From assembly GCA_003482695.1 (NCBI GenBank), contig DMYC01000322.1, forward strand, positions 1 to 10,354: a stretch of DNA of 10,354 bases, written 5' to 3'. Position 1 is the first letter of the stretch, and each line of letters starts with the position of its first letter. Under the pieces are notes generated by a model that had not been told where the DNA came from, did not search any database, and was given only the letters and a program-made list of their open reading frames with translations. Shown piece after piece: positions 1 through 7,437 of this stretch. Source of the DNA: Clostridiales bacterium UBA8960. GTDB lineage: Bacteria > Bacillota > Clostridia > Peptostreptococcales > Acidaminobacteraceae. The position numbers and the translations under genes were made by a program.

Positions 1-3
1 TGA

Positions 4-9
4 TATAAT
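4..9 (+). promoter_or_regulatory. Probable -10 box of the znu operon promoter
   Basis: A perfect TATAAT sits about 50 bp before the znuA start codon. Its -35 partner would lie upstream of the window, so the promoter cannot be confirmed. The first bases of the large inverted repeat (from position 5) overlap this hexamer. A repressor bound to that repeat would therefore block RNA polymerase, which fits the usual arrangement at zinc-repressed promoters. Confidence 0.5.
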
Positions 10-47
10 AAACGCAAATGCAAATCAGTTGCATTTGCGTTTATTAT
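5..47. promoter_or_regulatory. Perfect 19-bp inverted repeat, candidate Zur operator of the znu operon
   Basis: The arms at 5-23 and 29-47 are exact reverse complements around the 5-nt centre ATCAG; the core reads GCAAATGCAA-ATCAG-TTGCATTTGC. It overlaps the TATAAT at 4-9 and ends just before the GGAGG ribosome binding site at 49-53. Position, symmetry and the Fur-family gene at the end of the operon suggest a Zur binding site. The sequence does not match the Bacillus Zur box I know, so this assignment is inference. In RNA the same bases would form a stable hairpin next to the ribosome binding site. It could also be the terminator of an upstream gene, but no uridine run follows it (only TTATTATTGG). 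Confidence 0.55.
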
Positions 48-58
48 TGGAGGTCATT

Positions 59-1093
59 ATGCAAAGATTAAAGTCGAAATTAGGGATATTATTACTGTTA
101 TCACTTGTTATTATGGTAGGTTGCTCAAATAACGCTTCAAATAATGAACAAACAGAGGCATCTCTTGCAACGAGTGAGGCGACTTCTGAAGAAGTTACAA
201 CTGAGGAAGAGACAACTGAAGAAGTGCTTATAGAGAAAATTAAAATTGTTGCGAGCTTGTTTCCACATTACGATTTTGCCAGAACGATTGCTGGGGAATT
301 TGGTGACGTGACTTTGCTGTTGCCACCAGGGATAGAGTCACATTCTTTTGAACCAACACCAAGAGACATTATTTCGATTATGGATGCTAAAATATTCATC
401 TATACGAATGAACTGATGGAACCATGGGCACATGCAATGATCGAAAATGTGGATTCAAACCAGACAGCAATAGTCGACTTAAGTGTAAATATAGAACTGT
501 TGAAATTTGATGACGATCACGATCATGTGGATTCTGATGATCATGGGCATGAAGGTGAATATGACCCACATTATTGGTTGGATTTAAACAATGCCGTGAT
601 TATGGTCGAAACGATAAAAGAGGCACTTATAGAAGCGATGCCAGAGCAACGTGACATATTCGAAGCAAATGCGGCTCAACTGAGCATGGCTTTGATCGAA
701 CTGGATAATGCCTTTTTCGATATGGCTAAGCATGTCCAATCAAAAACCATATTATCAGGTCGCCATTTTGCCTTTGGTTATTTTGCATCAAGGTATGGCT
801 TTGATCACAAATCACCTTATAAAGGTTTTTCTCCTGATGCAGAGCCGACACCGAGAAACATAGCAGCGCTCATCAATACGATCAAAACGACAAATGCAAA
901 AGCAATCTTCTTTGAAGAGTTGATTGAGCCGAGAGTTGCCAATATTATATCTGAAGAAGCCAATGTCGAATTGTTGCTGCTTCATGGCGCGCACAACGTT
1001 TCAAAGGACGAACTTGCATCGAATACCACATATTTAGAAATTATGACAGGCAACTTAGAGCGGTTGAAGAAAGGCTTAGGATACAATGAATAA
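59..1093 (+). CDS. znuA: Zinc ABC transporter substrate-binding lipoprotein (ZnuA/AdcA type)
   Basis: Extracellular lipoprotein that captures zinc and delivers it to the membrane permease encoded downstream; a member of the cluster A-I (TroA-like) binding proteins. The product is 344 aa. It has a lipoprotein signal peptide with lipobox MVGC, then a low-complexity Ser/Thr/Glu linker (about residues 22-58), then the binding domain starting at KIVASLFPHYDF. Expected zinc ligands are visible: His95 (ESHSFEPTPRD), His171 (DPHYWLD) and His236 (GRHFAFGY). An acidic His-rich loop with four histidines lies at about 151-167 and is typical of zinc rather than manganese family members. The C-terminal GAHNVSKDE stretch resembles clostridial homologues. 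I start it at ATG 59 because GGAGG lies at 49-53; an in-frame TTG at 29 falls inside the inverted repeat and has no ribosome binding site. The stop overlaps znuC by 8 bp, implying translational coupling. Manganese specificity is the main alternative. Confidence 0.93.
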   Translation: MQRLKSKLGILLLLSLVIMVGCSNNASNNEQTEASLATSEATSEEVTTEEETTEEVLIEKIKIVASLFPHYDFARTIAGEFGDVTLLLPPGIESHSFEPTPRDIISIMDAKIFIYTNELMEPWAHAMIENVDSNQTAIVDLSVNIELLKFDDDHDHVDSDDHGHEGEYDPHYWLDLNNAVIMVETIKEALIEAMPEQRDIFEANAAQLSMALIELDNAFFDMAKHVQSKTILSGRHFAFGYFASRYGFDHKSPYKGFSPDAEPTPRNIAALINTIKTTNAKAIFFEELIEPRVANIISEEANVELLLLHGAHNVSKDELASNTTYLEIMTGNLERLKKGLGYNE

Positions 1094-1802
1094 TCTCGTT
1101 TCAGTCAAAAATGTATCTGTGAAGTATGGAAGTCATCTTGTATTGGATGGCGTGACGTTTGACGTGAAGAAAGGCGACTACATCGGTCTCGTAGGCGCAA
1201 ACGGTTCGGGAAAAACGACCCTAGTCAAAGCTTTGTTAGGTCTCATTACTTTACAAAGTGGTACTGTCGAGTATAAAGACTCAAATACTAAAAAAGGTTA
1301 TCTGCCTCAAATCGCTCTGACAAGTGACAGCATTTTCCCAGCGGAAGTGAAAGAAATCGTCGGAATCGGTTTGTTAGGCAACAAAACGAGACCTAAAATC
1401 ATAACACGAGAAGACCATCAAAAAATCGACAGCATACTCGAGAGGCTAAAAATTATTGATTTAAAACATAAACGCATCGGCGACTTGTCAGGTGGGCAGC
1501 AGCAAAGGGTTCTTCTAGCACGTGCGATCGTCAATGCACCGGAACTTCTCATTCTGGATGAACCTACAAGTGCACTAGATCCACGCGTCAGGTCTGATTT
1601 TTATCAGCTCATCCAAGAGTTCAACACGGTGGATAAGACCACAATTATTTTAGTTTCGCATGACTTAGGCAGTGTCCAAAAGTATGCACAAAAGATGCTT
1701 GTGCTCGATCGTGAAGTTGTTTTTTTCGATGTGGTCTCCGAGTTTTCTACGACGCTTGGGAATCAACACTTTCATTTGCATGAGGAGGGCAGCCATGGTT
1801 AA
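1086..1802 (+). CDS. znuC: Zinc ABC transporter ATP-binding protein (ZnuC type)
   Basis: Cytoplasmic ATPase subunit (238 aa) that powers zinc import through the permease encoded next. All ABC landmarks are present in order: Walker A GANGSGKTT (residues 37-45), the Q-loop region around YLPQIAL, signature LSGGQQQR (134-141), Walker B LLILDEP with catalytic Glu159, the D-loop SALD, and the switch His192 in VSHD. Length and domain order are normal for metal-type ABC ATPases. The ATG at 1086 lies inside the end of znuA (ATGAATAA context) and its own stop overlaps the znuB start by 8 bp, so the three transporter genes are tightly coupled. The zinc assignment comes from its partner genes; the ATPase sequence alone does not discriminate zinc from manganese. 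Confidence 0.93.
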   Translation: MNNLVSVKNVSVKYGSHLVLDGVTFDVKKGDYIGLVGANGSGKTTLVKALLGLITLQSGTVEYKDSNTKKGYLPQIALTSDSIFPAEVKEIVGIGLLGNKTRPKIITREDHQKIDSILERLKIIDLKHKRIGDLSGGQQQRVLLARAIVNAPELLILDEPTSALDPRVRSDFYQLIQEFNTVDKTTIILVSHDLGSVQKYAQKMLVLDREVVFFDVVSEFSTTLGNQHFHLHEEGSHG

Positions 1803-2616
1803 TCTTTTTAATCTGATTAATGAGGCACTACAATTTGGCTTCATGCAAAGGGCGATTATCGTAGGCATACTGATTGCACTTTGCAGTGCAATGTTAGGCA
1901 TTTTCCTTGTGCTTAAGAAATTCTCTATGATAGGCGATGGGCTTGCACATGTGAGTTTTGCCACAGTCGCAGTAGCGCTATTACTTAATACATCCCCCTT
2001 ATATGTCTCGATTCCTGTCGTGGTTGTCGCTTCACTATTCATTCTGAGGTTGAATGAGAAGGCAACGATTCATGGCGATGCCGCAATTGGACTTGTATCA
2101 TCGTTTTCAGTAGCGCTTGGCGTTATGATCGCAAGTATCTCAAGTGGTTTTAATGTGGATTTATTCAGCTTCTTGTTTGGTAGCATTTTGGTGATCAGCA
2201 AGACAGATGTCATGTTGTCCGCTACGCTTGCAGTCGTTGTGATCTCTTTGATTCTGTATTTTTACAATGATTTATTTGCCATTACACATGATGAAGCATT
2301 CGCAAGTGTCATGGGCATTAACACAAAACTTATGAATTCAGTGATCGCCGTGTTGACGGGTATTACGATCGTTTTAGGCATACGTGTGGTAGGTACCATG
2401 TTGATATCGAGCATGATTATATTTCCATCCGTTACGGCATTACAAGTTTCAAGGAGTTTTAAATCGACGATTGTAATCGCTGCGATTGTATCCGTTTTAT
2501 CGGTTCTAATAGGTGTAATAGGCTCATATGCACTCAACTTCCCATCTGGAGCAAGCATCGTAATGGTAAATGCGTTTTTCTTTTTGTTGGCGTTTACATT
2601 CAAGCGTTTCAGATAA
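1795..2616 (+). CDS. znuB: Zinc ABC transporter permease (ZnuB type)
   Basis: Integral membrane channel subunit (273 aa) of the zinc importer, ABC-3 family. The sequence is almost entirely hydrophobic helices with short loops. It opens with an amphipathic N-terminus and MQRAIIVGILIALCSAMLGIFLVLKKFSMIGDGLAHVSFA, a stretch highly typical of the family (GDGLAHVSFA corresponds to the usual GD.laH..l.G motif). A later conserved section reads VVGTMLISSMIIFPSVTA. I chose ATG 1795 because a strong GAGGAGGG (1782-1789) stands 5 nt before it. The same frame is open back to 1672, but that extension lies inside znuC, lacks membrane character and has no ribosome binding site. It overlaps znuC by 8 bp and is followed 9 bp later by the regulator gene. 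Confidence 0.92.
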   Translation: MVNLFNLINEALQFGFMQRAIIVGILIALCSAMLGIFLVLKKFSMIGDGLAHVSFATVAVALLLNTSPLYVSIPVVVVASLFILRLNEKATIHGDAAIGLVSSFSVALGVMIASISSGFNVDLFSFLFGSILVISKTDVMLSATLAVVVISLILYFYNDLFAITHDEAFASVMGINTKLMNSVIAVLTGITIVLGIRVVGTMLISSMIIFPSVTALQVSRSFKSTIVIAAIVSVLSVLIGVIGSYALNFPSGASIVMVNAFFFLLAFTFKRFR

Positions 2617-2625
2617 GGGGTTATT

Positions 2626-3063
2626 ATGAATCAAGAAGATATCAAACAAATTTTCAAGTCGAAAGGCATAAAAAATACGAGACAAAGACAAAGAGTCTAT
2701 GAGTATTTGATCGCATGTCAGCAGCCGGTTACGGCAGATGCAATCTATATGGATTTAGCAAGAGAATCTGCAGGCGATGAAACCTTGAATTTATCAACAG
2801 TTTATAGAATTCTGGATATTTTTCTAAAGCAGAAGCTCATCATCAAGTCCAATTTGACAAATGACAATAAATCAACCTTTGAACTGAATAAAAGAGAGCA
2901 CAGGCATCATTTGGTGTGCGTGAAATGCAATTTGGTCACACCGATTACAGGTTGTCCATTAAAAGGCTATGATCAAATGTTGAGCCAGTCGACACATTAT
3001 GAGATTCTCGAACACAAACTTGAAGTGTTTGGCGTATGTCCAAAATGCCAAGGTCACAGTTGA
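2626..3063 (+). CDS. zur: Fur-family transcriptional regulator, probably the zinc sensor Zur
   Basis: Cytoplasmic metal-responsive repressor (145 aa). The N-terminal winged helix includes NTRQRQRVYEYL and LNLSTVYRILDIF, the usual Fur recognition-helix region. The C-terminal dimerisation and metal-binding half has HRHHLVCVKC (Cys98 and Cys101) and CPKC (Cys138 and Cys141). Those four cysteines form the structural zinc site common to Fur, Zur and PerR; an extra Cys110 is also present. The ATG has AAGGGG at 2615-2620, and the gene follows znuB by 9 bp, so it should be co-transcribed. Its place in a zinc-uptake operon is the reason for calling it Zur; sequence features alone would also allow Fur or PerR. 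If the 5-47 inverted repeat is its operator, it represses its own synthesis. No clear terminator follows; the 63-bp gap to the next gene holds only AT-rich sequence. Confidence 0.85.
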   Translation: MNQEDIKQIFKSKGIKNTRQRQRVYEYLIACQQPVTADAIYMDLARESAGDETLNLSTVYRILDIFLKQKLIIKSNLTNDNKSTFELNKREHRHHLVCVKCNLVTPITGCPLKGYDQMLSQSTHYEILEHKLEVFGVCPKCQGHS

Positions 3064-3126
3064 TTTTTGCTAACGCTGATGATAGTATGTAAAAGATGAT
3101 ATTATTATGGTTTTTATTAAGGTGAA

Positions 3127-4365
3127 ATGATGAGACTCGAGAAAATTAAATCAATCGCATTTGTTATGGTGCTTGTGATGGTTGGCCTTTTCAATTTAGG
3201 TCTTCATACAAATAATACTGTGTCCATTAGCGAGAATAGAAACCTTCAAACAGCCCCAGAGCTGTCAATTGAAGGTTTTTTTAGGGGAAATTTGACATCT
3301 AAAATGGATGCATTTGTAAGTGATCAATTTATGTTCAGAGAAGATATGATTAAGGTTGCCAATGCGTTTCAAAAACTGCGTGGCTTTTCTTCCGATGTCA
3401 TCATGGAAACGGTTATAGGTGATAATATGGCCGGAGGAAACACGGGTGAAACAGATGAGGACGTAAACAACAGTCAAGGCATTCAAATCAACTATTTCGT
3501 TTATGAAGATAGGGCATTTAGAAGTTTCAAGAAAAATGAAAATGCAGAAATTTCATATGCAAAAGCCATTAACGATTTTGCGCTTGATAATCCTGAAGTG
3601 TCGGTCTTTTCACTAGTTGCACCAACACAGGCCGCGTTTATTCCTGAGAAATACGAGAAGTATACCGACAGTCCAGTTCAGTCGATTGAGCGATTAAAAG
3701 CGTATTTTGATCCTAAAGTTTCTTTTTTGGATGTTATGCCATTGATGCTTGGTTCAGACCCATCGGATTTATTTTTTAGGACAGATCATCATTGGAATGG
3801 ACCTGGTGCTTATCTTGGTTACGTCGCCTTTTGTGAGAGCAAGGGCATTGAACCAATACCACTCGAACGTTTAGGTGAGATCAAAGTTGAAGGGTTTGTG
3901 GGCTCATTTTATAATATGACGAATAATGATGTTCTAAAGGACAATCCGGATACCATTTACGCCTATACCCCTCTTTATCCAGTCACCATGACAAGAACTT
4001 ACATGGAGTAAGAAGGTAAAATATCCGTAGCCAATCCAGTTGCGTATTCTGTCTCAGAAAAATTTATTAGCCAAAAACCGTCTTATGGTATTTTTCTTGG
4101 TGGTGACGCATCTGTCGTTGTGATTGAAACGAAAAGTACAGTGGTCAAATCAAATGTACTTGTGGTAAAAGACTCTTATGGCAATGCTTTTGCACCATAT
4201 TTGTCAAATAACTACCGAGAGGTTCATATTATTGATCCGCGATATTGGATCGGCAGTTTGTCTGACTATGTCCGCGAACATTCGATTGAGGACGTCATTT
4301 TCGTCAATAACGCAGATATAAATTTATACGATGTCTATGATGAAACTTTAAGAAAAGTCTTTTGA
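3127..4365 (+). pseudogene. DHHW-family SGNH-like protein gene (AlgX/AlgJ-like) interrupted by an in-frame TAA
   Basis: One reading frame runs from 3127 to 4365 with a single stop, TAA at 4009-4011. Before it are 294 codons: an N-terminal membrane anchor, the SENRNLQTAPELS and DQFMFRED stretches typical of DHHW proteins, and the motif DHHW at residues 220-223. After it, in the same frame, 117 more codons include KDSYGNAFAPYL and IDPRYW, which belong to the same family; the whole would be about 412 codons. By analogy with AlgX, Asp220 and His222 belong to a catalytic triad whose serine is Ser350 in DSYG. The truncated product would therefore lack the nucleophile. The family assists O-acetylation of exported polysaccharides with an MBOAT partner, encoded 15 bp downstream. 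The start is ATG 3127 or the adjacent ATG 3130; the latter has better spacing from AAGGTG (3119-3124). Family identity is strong. Whether the stop is a true mutation, a sequencing error or read through is unknown. Confidence 0.85.
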
Positions 4366-4380
4366 TTTGGAGAACAATCT

Positions 4381-5772
4381 ATGGTATTTTCCAGTTTAAC
4401 ATTTTTATATTATTTTTTGCCGATGCTTTTGGTGCTTTACTTTAGCGTACCTTCAAGAACATTCAAAAATGCGCTGCTAATCGTGGCGTCACTTTTTTTC
4501 TATGGTTGGGGAGAACCCATTTGGATCTCTTTGATGTTGATCAGTTCAGTCGTCGATTATGTCAGCGGTCAAATCATCCATAGAAACTTCACAAATAAAT
4601 GGCGGTACTTTGGGCTTCTGATGTCGCTTGCGATAAATCTTGGGTTACTTGGATTTTTCAAGTATTACGGATTCTTAGTGGAAAACATCAACTTTTTATT
4701 TTCGATGAATTTGCCGTACAAAAGTTTAGCTCTACCAATCGGGATATCCTTCTATACCTTTCAAACATTGTCCTATACGATAGATATGTTTAGAGGACAA
4801 GCTAAAGTACAGAACAGCTTTCCTAAATTTTTGCTTTTCGTATCGTTGTTTCCTCAACTGGTAGCCGGTCCAATTGTTAGATATATTGATATTGCAGATG
4901 AGATTGATAACAGAAAAGAATCTTTTTCATTGTTTAACCAAGGTGTCTCAAGATTTTGCATAGGATTAGCTAAAAAAGTCGTGATTGCCAACACAGCAGG
5001 ACAACTTTCTGGCGTTTATTTAAATGGCTCATTTGATGCTTTATCTGTCGTAGGTGCATGGACCGGTATATTGTTATATGCGTTTCAAATTTATTTCGAC
5101 TTTTCTGGTTACTCTGATATGGCTATAGGGCTAGGTAAAATGTTCGGGTTTCATTTTAAGGAAAACTTCAACTACCCTTATGTATCAAAGTCTGTTTCAG
5201 AATTCTGGCGAAGATGGCATATGTCTTTAGGTTCTTTCTTCCGCGATTATGTATATATTCCGTTAGGCGGGAATCGGAATCATCATTTTAGAAACATTTT
5301 TGTGGTTTGGTTTTTAACGGGTTTATGGCATGGTGCAAGTTGGAACTTCATACTTTGGGGATTGTACTACGGGGTGCTGATTTTTCTTGAGAGACGTTTC
5401 CTTGACAGAGTGTTCGAAAAAATGCCTTCCGTTATTAGGCATCTTTATTTAATCGTGATCGTACTTGTAGGGTGGGTATTCTTCTATTTTACAGACATGA
5501 ATCAAATCGGGTCGTATTTACGTATTATGTTTGCTTTGTCTGGTGCGCCTTTCATAGATGCCATCACCTCTATCAATATCAAATCGAATCTTGTGTTCAT
5601 AATATTTGCAGGTGTTTTTTCGACGCCGCTTTTTACAGAGTTATTGAGAAAGCTTACGAAAGACCGATTGGCTTTTTCTTTCAGACCGTTATTCGATATC
5701 GTATGCCTTGTTTTATCCACGATTCTTTTAGTGGGCCAGTCGTATAACCCATTTTTGTACTTTAGATTTTAG
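4381..5772 (+). CDS. MBOAT-family O-acyltransferase (AlgI/PatA-like)
   Basis: Polytopic membrane enzyme (463 aa) expected to move acyl, usually acetyl, groups across the membrane onto a cell-surface polymer. The sequence is full-length for AlgI-like MBOAT proteins. It starts with FSSLTFLYYFLPMLLVLYF, has YFFYGWGEP-like and LPIGISFYTFQTLSYTID sections, and contains the MBOAT core: YSDMAIGLGKMFGFHFKENF, then SEFWRRWHMSLGSFFRDYVYIPLGGNR (His280), then LTGLWHGASWNFILWG. His317 in WHGASW is the expected catalytic histidine. The ATG is preceded by TTGGAGA at 4367-4373. It lies 15 bp after the broken DHHW gene, its usual partner, so the two probably share a transcript. The acceptor polymer cannot be told from this window because no polysaccharide or teichoic acid genes are adjacent. 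DltB is less likely, as no dltA, dltC or dltD genes are present. It ends just before a strong terminator. Confidence 0.9.
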   Translation: MVFSSLTFLYYFLPMLLVLYFSVPSRTFKNALLIVASLFFYGWGEPIWISLMLISSVVDYVSGQIIHRNFTNKWRYFGLLMSLAINLGLLGFFKYYGFLVENINFLFSMNLPYKSLALPIGISFYTFQTLSYTIDMFRGQAKVQNSFPKFLLFVSLFPQLVAGPIVRYIDIADEIDNRKESFSLFNQGVSRFCIGLAKKVVIANTAGQLSGVYLNGSFDALSVVGAWTGILLYAFQIYFDFSGYSDMAIGLGKMFGFHFKENFNYPYVSKSVSEFWRRWHMSLGSFFRDYVYIPLGGNRNHHFRNIFVVWFLTGLWHGASWNFILWGLYYGVLIFLERRFLDRVFEKMPSVIRHLYLIVIVLVGWVFFYFTDMNQIGSYLRIMFALSGAPFIDAITSINIKSNLVFIIFAGVFSTPLFTELLRKLTKDRLAFSFRPLFDIVCLVLSTILLVGQSYNPFLYFRF

Positions 5773-5781
5773 ACGATAAAA

Positions 5782-5835
5782 AGAGCGTATTTACTGCTGA
5801 CTTTACGGCAGTGGTAAATACGCTCTATTTTTTTT
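5782..5835. terminator. Strong hairpin terminator between convergent genes, probably bidirectional
   Basis: The arms at 5782-5799 and 5809-5826 form an 18-bp stem (13 perfect pairs starting AGAGCG, then five including two G-T wobbles) around a 9-nt loop. Eight T residues follow at 5828-5835, making it a classic rho-independent terminator for the MBOAT transcript. On the other strand the stem is followed by a shorter T run (complement of A at 5778-5782). It can therefore also end the minus-strand SLH/CAP gene, which stops at 5838. Confidence 0.92.
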
Positions 5836-5837
5836 AG

Positions 5838-7349
5838 TTAAGGTGTAATGAAGTTCTGCGTATAATAGTTGTAGTAATCGCCACCGAAATAAACGCCTAC
5901 ACCTAAGAACTCAATGTCTCTTAATAGATTCACGCGATGTCCTGGTGAATTGATCCAGCCAGAATGTACAGAAAATGCATTTGTGTAACCTGCTGCAATA
6001 TTCTCAGCCGCTAATGAGAAATTCACCCCATCTGCGAGCAAACGGTCAAATGGTGAATAGCCTGATGGGTTTGTGTGATCAAAGAAGCTTCTAACGGCCA
6101 TATCTTGACTGTGTTTTCTAGCGACGACAGCTGTCGGTTCACTCCATTTCAAAATGGGTTTCCCAAATGCGAGTCTATAAACATTCGTCAAATCGAAAAG
6201 CTGTTTCTCAAAAGCATTTCGAAGTGCGGTGGATGGCGTGCCATACTGACTCCTGAAAGCGGCCTCAACTGCACCATCAATTATTTTGACAGAAAACATC
6301 TTGCCTGAATCGGCGGTATCAAAATAAGCTGTGACATACAAATTGTCTTTGAAGTATGTTGCGATTTCGTCGTTGTCATATTGCATATACTGAGAACTGC
6401 CTTTGATGATTCCAGTCAAAGGTTTACCGAGGAGCGATGTCACTTGCGACTTAATTTGACCAATTTTCAATCCATTCTTAGAAACCAGTAAATCTGATGC
6501 CGTGTAAAGCGCGACAACTTTATTGTTCTGAATGCCGACTTGAATATAATTTCTATAATTATTATGGTAAATCAGCCATTCAAAGCCATACTCGCTTAAA
6601 TCTCTTCTTATGGGTGTACCAAGGCTTGCAACGACTTTATCATAGGCGTCGCCAATGGAAATGCCGCTTACGGTATATAACGATGCAGTAACAGGGGCAT
6701 TCACTTGAGGCAATACACCAATTTCCACTAGCAACTTATGTGATACAGCTGCGGCTTGGGCACGACTTGCATTGTTGGTCGGCCTGAAGGTGTTGTCATC
6801 ATAACCCGTTATGATATTTAGGGCAACGGCAGCTACAGCTTGATCATAATAAACACTTGAGACTCTACTTAAATCGGAAAGCGTTCTGCTTGCAGCTGCG
6901 AGCTCATCTGCGTTAAGTGTTGCACCCGTGCTGTAAAATGCGTTGACGACGATGCTTGCCATCTCTTCACGAGAAATCGGCATATTTAAACGGGTTTGTG
7001 TCAATCCCCCATACTCATTACTCTTGATTAAATTCAGTTGAAGCGCCAGCTCAACATGAGGCATCGCCCAAAACTCGCCTGAAATCGGATTTCTAGGCAC
7101 TGAACCTAAAGAATTCACTGTAATTGAGATGAACTCTGCACGTGTAATCGTACGATCCGGTCTAAACGTGCCATCTGGATAGCCTGAAATTACACCTAAT
7201 GGCTTAATGGTATCGATATAGGTCTCAGCCCAATGTCCATTTACATCGCCAAAAGCTGCTGCAAAAGTTGTATTTTTTACCCCTATGCTTGTAATGAGGA
7301 TCATAAGAGTCATAAAAATGGCTAACCCTTTTTTTACAGTTCTCTTCAT
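5838..7349 (-). CDS. Secreted SLH-domain protein with C-terminal CAP/SCP domain
   Basis: Cell-surface protein (503 aa) expected to bind secondary cell-wall polymer through SLH domains and display a CAP domain outside. A signal peptide covers residues 1 to about 30 (KR-rich start, hydrophobic core, TFA-A cleavage region). Three SLH domains follow: about 33-78 (FGDVNGHWA...ISGYPDGTFRPDRTITRAEF), 92-137 (more divergent, ending MPISREEMASIVV) and 158-207 (ITGYDDNTFRPTNNASRAQAA). Residues about 227-358 match a CAP-associated domain with two similar halves (SIGDAYDKVVASLGTPI and KIGQIKSQVTSLLGKPL). The CAP domain at about 384-500 shows RKHSQDM, FFDHTNPSG, AENIAAG, GWINSPGHRVNLL and GVGVYFGG, with His425, Glu449 and His471 as likely cavity residues. 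AAGGAG (complement of 7355-7360) lies 5 nt before the ATG. The role of bacterial CAP domains is poorly defined; no enzymatic function should be assumed. Confidence 0.92.
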   Translation of the reverse strand: MKRTVKKGLAIFMTLMILITSIGVKNTTFAAAFGDVNGHWAETYIDTIKPLGVISGYPDGTFRPDRTITRAEFISITVNSLGSVPRNPISGEFWAMPHVELALQLNLIKSNEYGGLTQTRLNMPISREEMASIVVNAFYSTGATLNADELAAASRTLSDLSRVSSVYYDQAVAAVALNIITGYDDNTFRPTNNASRAQAAAVSHKLLVEIGVLPQVNAPVTASLYTVSGISIGDAYDKVVASLGTPIRRDLSEYGFEWLIYHNNYRNYIQVGIQNNKVVALYTASDLLVSKNGLKIGQIKSQVTSLLGKPLTGIIKGSSQYMQYDNDEIATYFKDNLYVTAYFDTADSGKMFSVKIIDGAVEAAFRSQYGTPSTALRNAFEKQLFDLTNVYRLAFGKPILKWSEPTAVVARKHSQDMAVRSFFDHTNPSGYSPFDRLLADGVNFSLAAENIAAGYTNAFSVHSGWINSPGHRVNLLRDIEFLGVGVYFGGDYYNYYTQNFITP

Positions 7350-7388
7350 AAGTTCTCCTTAATAAAATAGAAAAATGCCTACATCACC

Positions 7389-7423
7389 ATTATACAATAC
7401 TCAATTTACTATTGTATTACAAT
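7389..7423 (-). promoter_or_regulatory. Promoter region of the SLH/CAP gene with a 13-bp palindrome
   Basis: Read on the minus strand, 7394-7389 gives a perfect TATAAT, 40 bp before the SLH/CAP start codon. No good -35 hexamer is seen at 16-18 bp; the best is AATACA (7418-7413, spacing 18). A perfect palindrome ATTGTA-T-TACAAT at 7411-7423 covers that -35 position, so a DNA-binding protein there would affect this promoter. The identity of any such protein is unknown. Confidence 0.5.
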
Positions 7424-7437
7424 TAAATAAATGTTTC

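Noticed and set aside
29..58. N-terminal extension of znuA from TTG at 29
   Set aside because: It starts inside the right arm of the inverted repeat, has no ribosome binding site, and would place charged residues before a normal lipoprotein signal peptide; ATG 59 has GGAGG at good spacing.
1672..1794. Longer znuB start overlapping znuC by about 130 bp
   Set aside because: The extra residues are not membrane-like, simply read znuC in another frame, and lack a ribosome binding site; GAGGAGGG precedes ATG 1795.
1665..2603. Antisense open frames over znuC and znuB
   Set aside because: They lie opposite well-supported membrane and ATPase genes, lack ribosome binding sites and encode no recognisable protein; they look like shadows of codon bias.
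3064..3126. Promoter or terminator between zur and the DHHW gene
   Set aside because: TTGCTA at 3067-3072 has no convincing -10 at the right distance and no hairpin with a T run is present, so neither is called.
4120..4365. Separate small gene starting at GTG 4120
   Set aside because: It is in the same frame as the DHHW gene upstream and carries that family's C-terminal motifs; there is no well-placed ribosome binding site, so it is the distal part of the interrupted gene.
5472..5747. Alternative-frame open frames within the MBOAT gene
   Set aside because: The MBOAT frame is continuous and has conserved motifs on both sides; these frames have no initiation signals.
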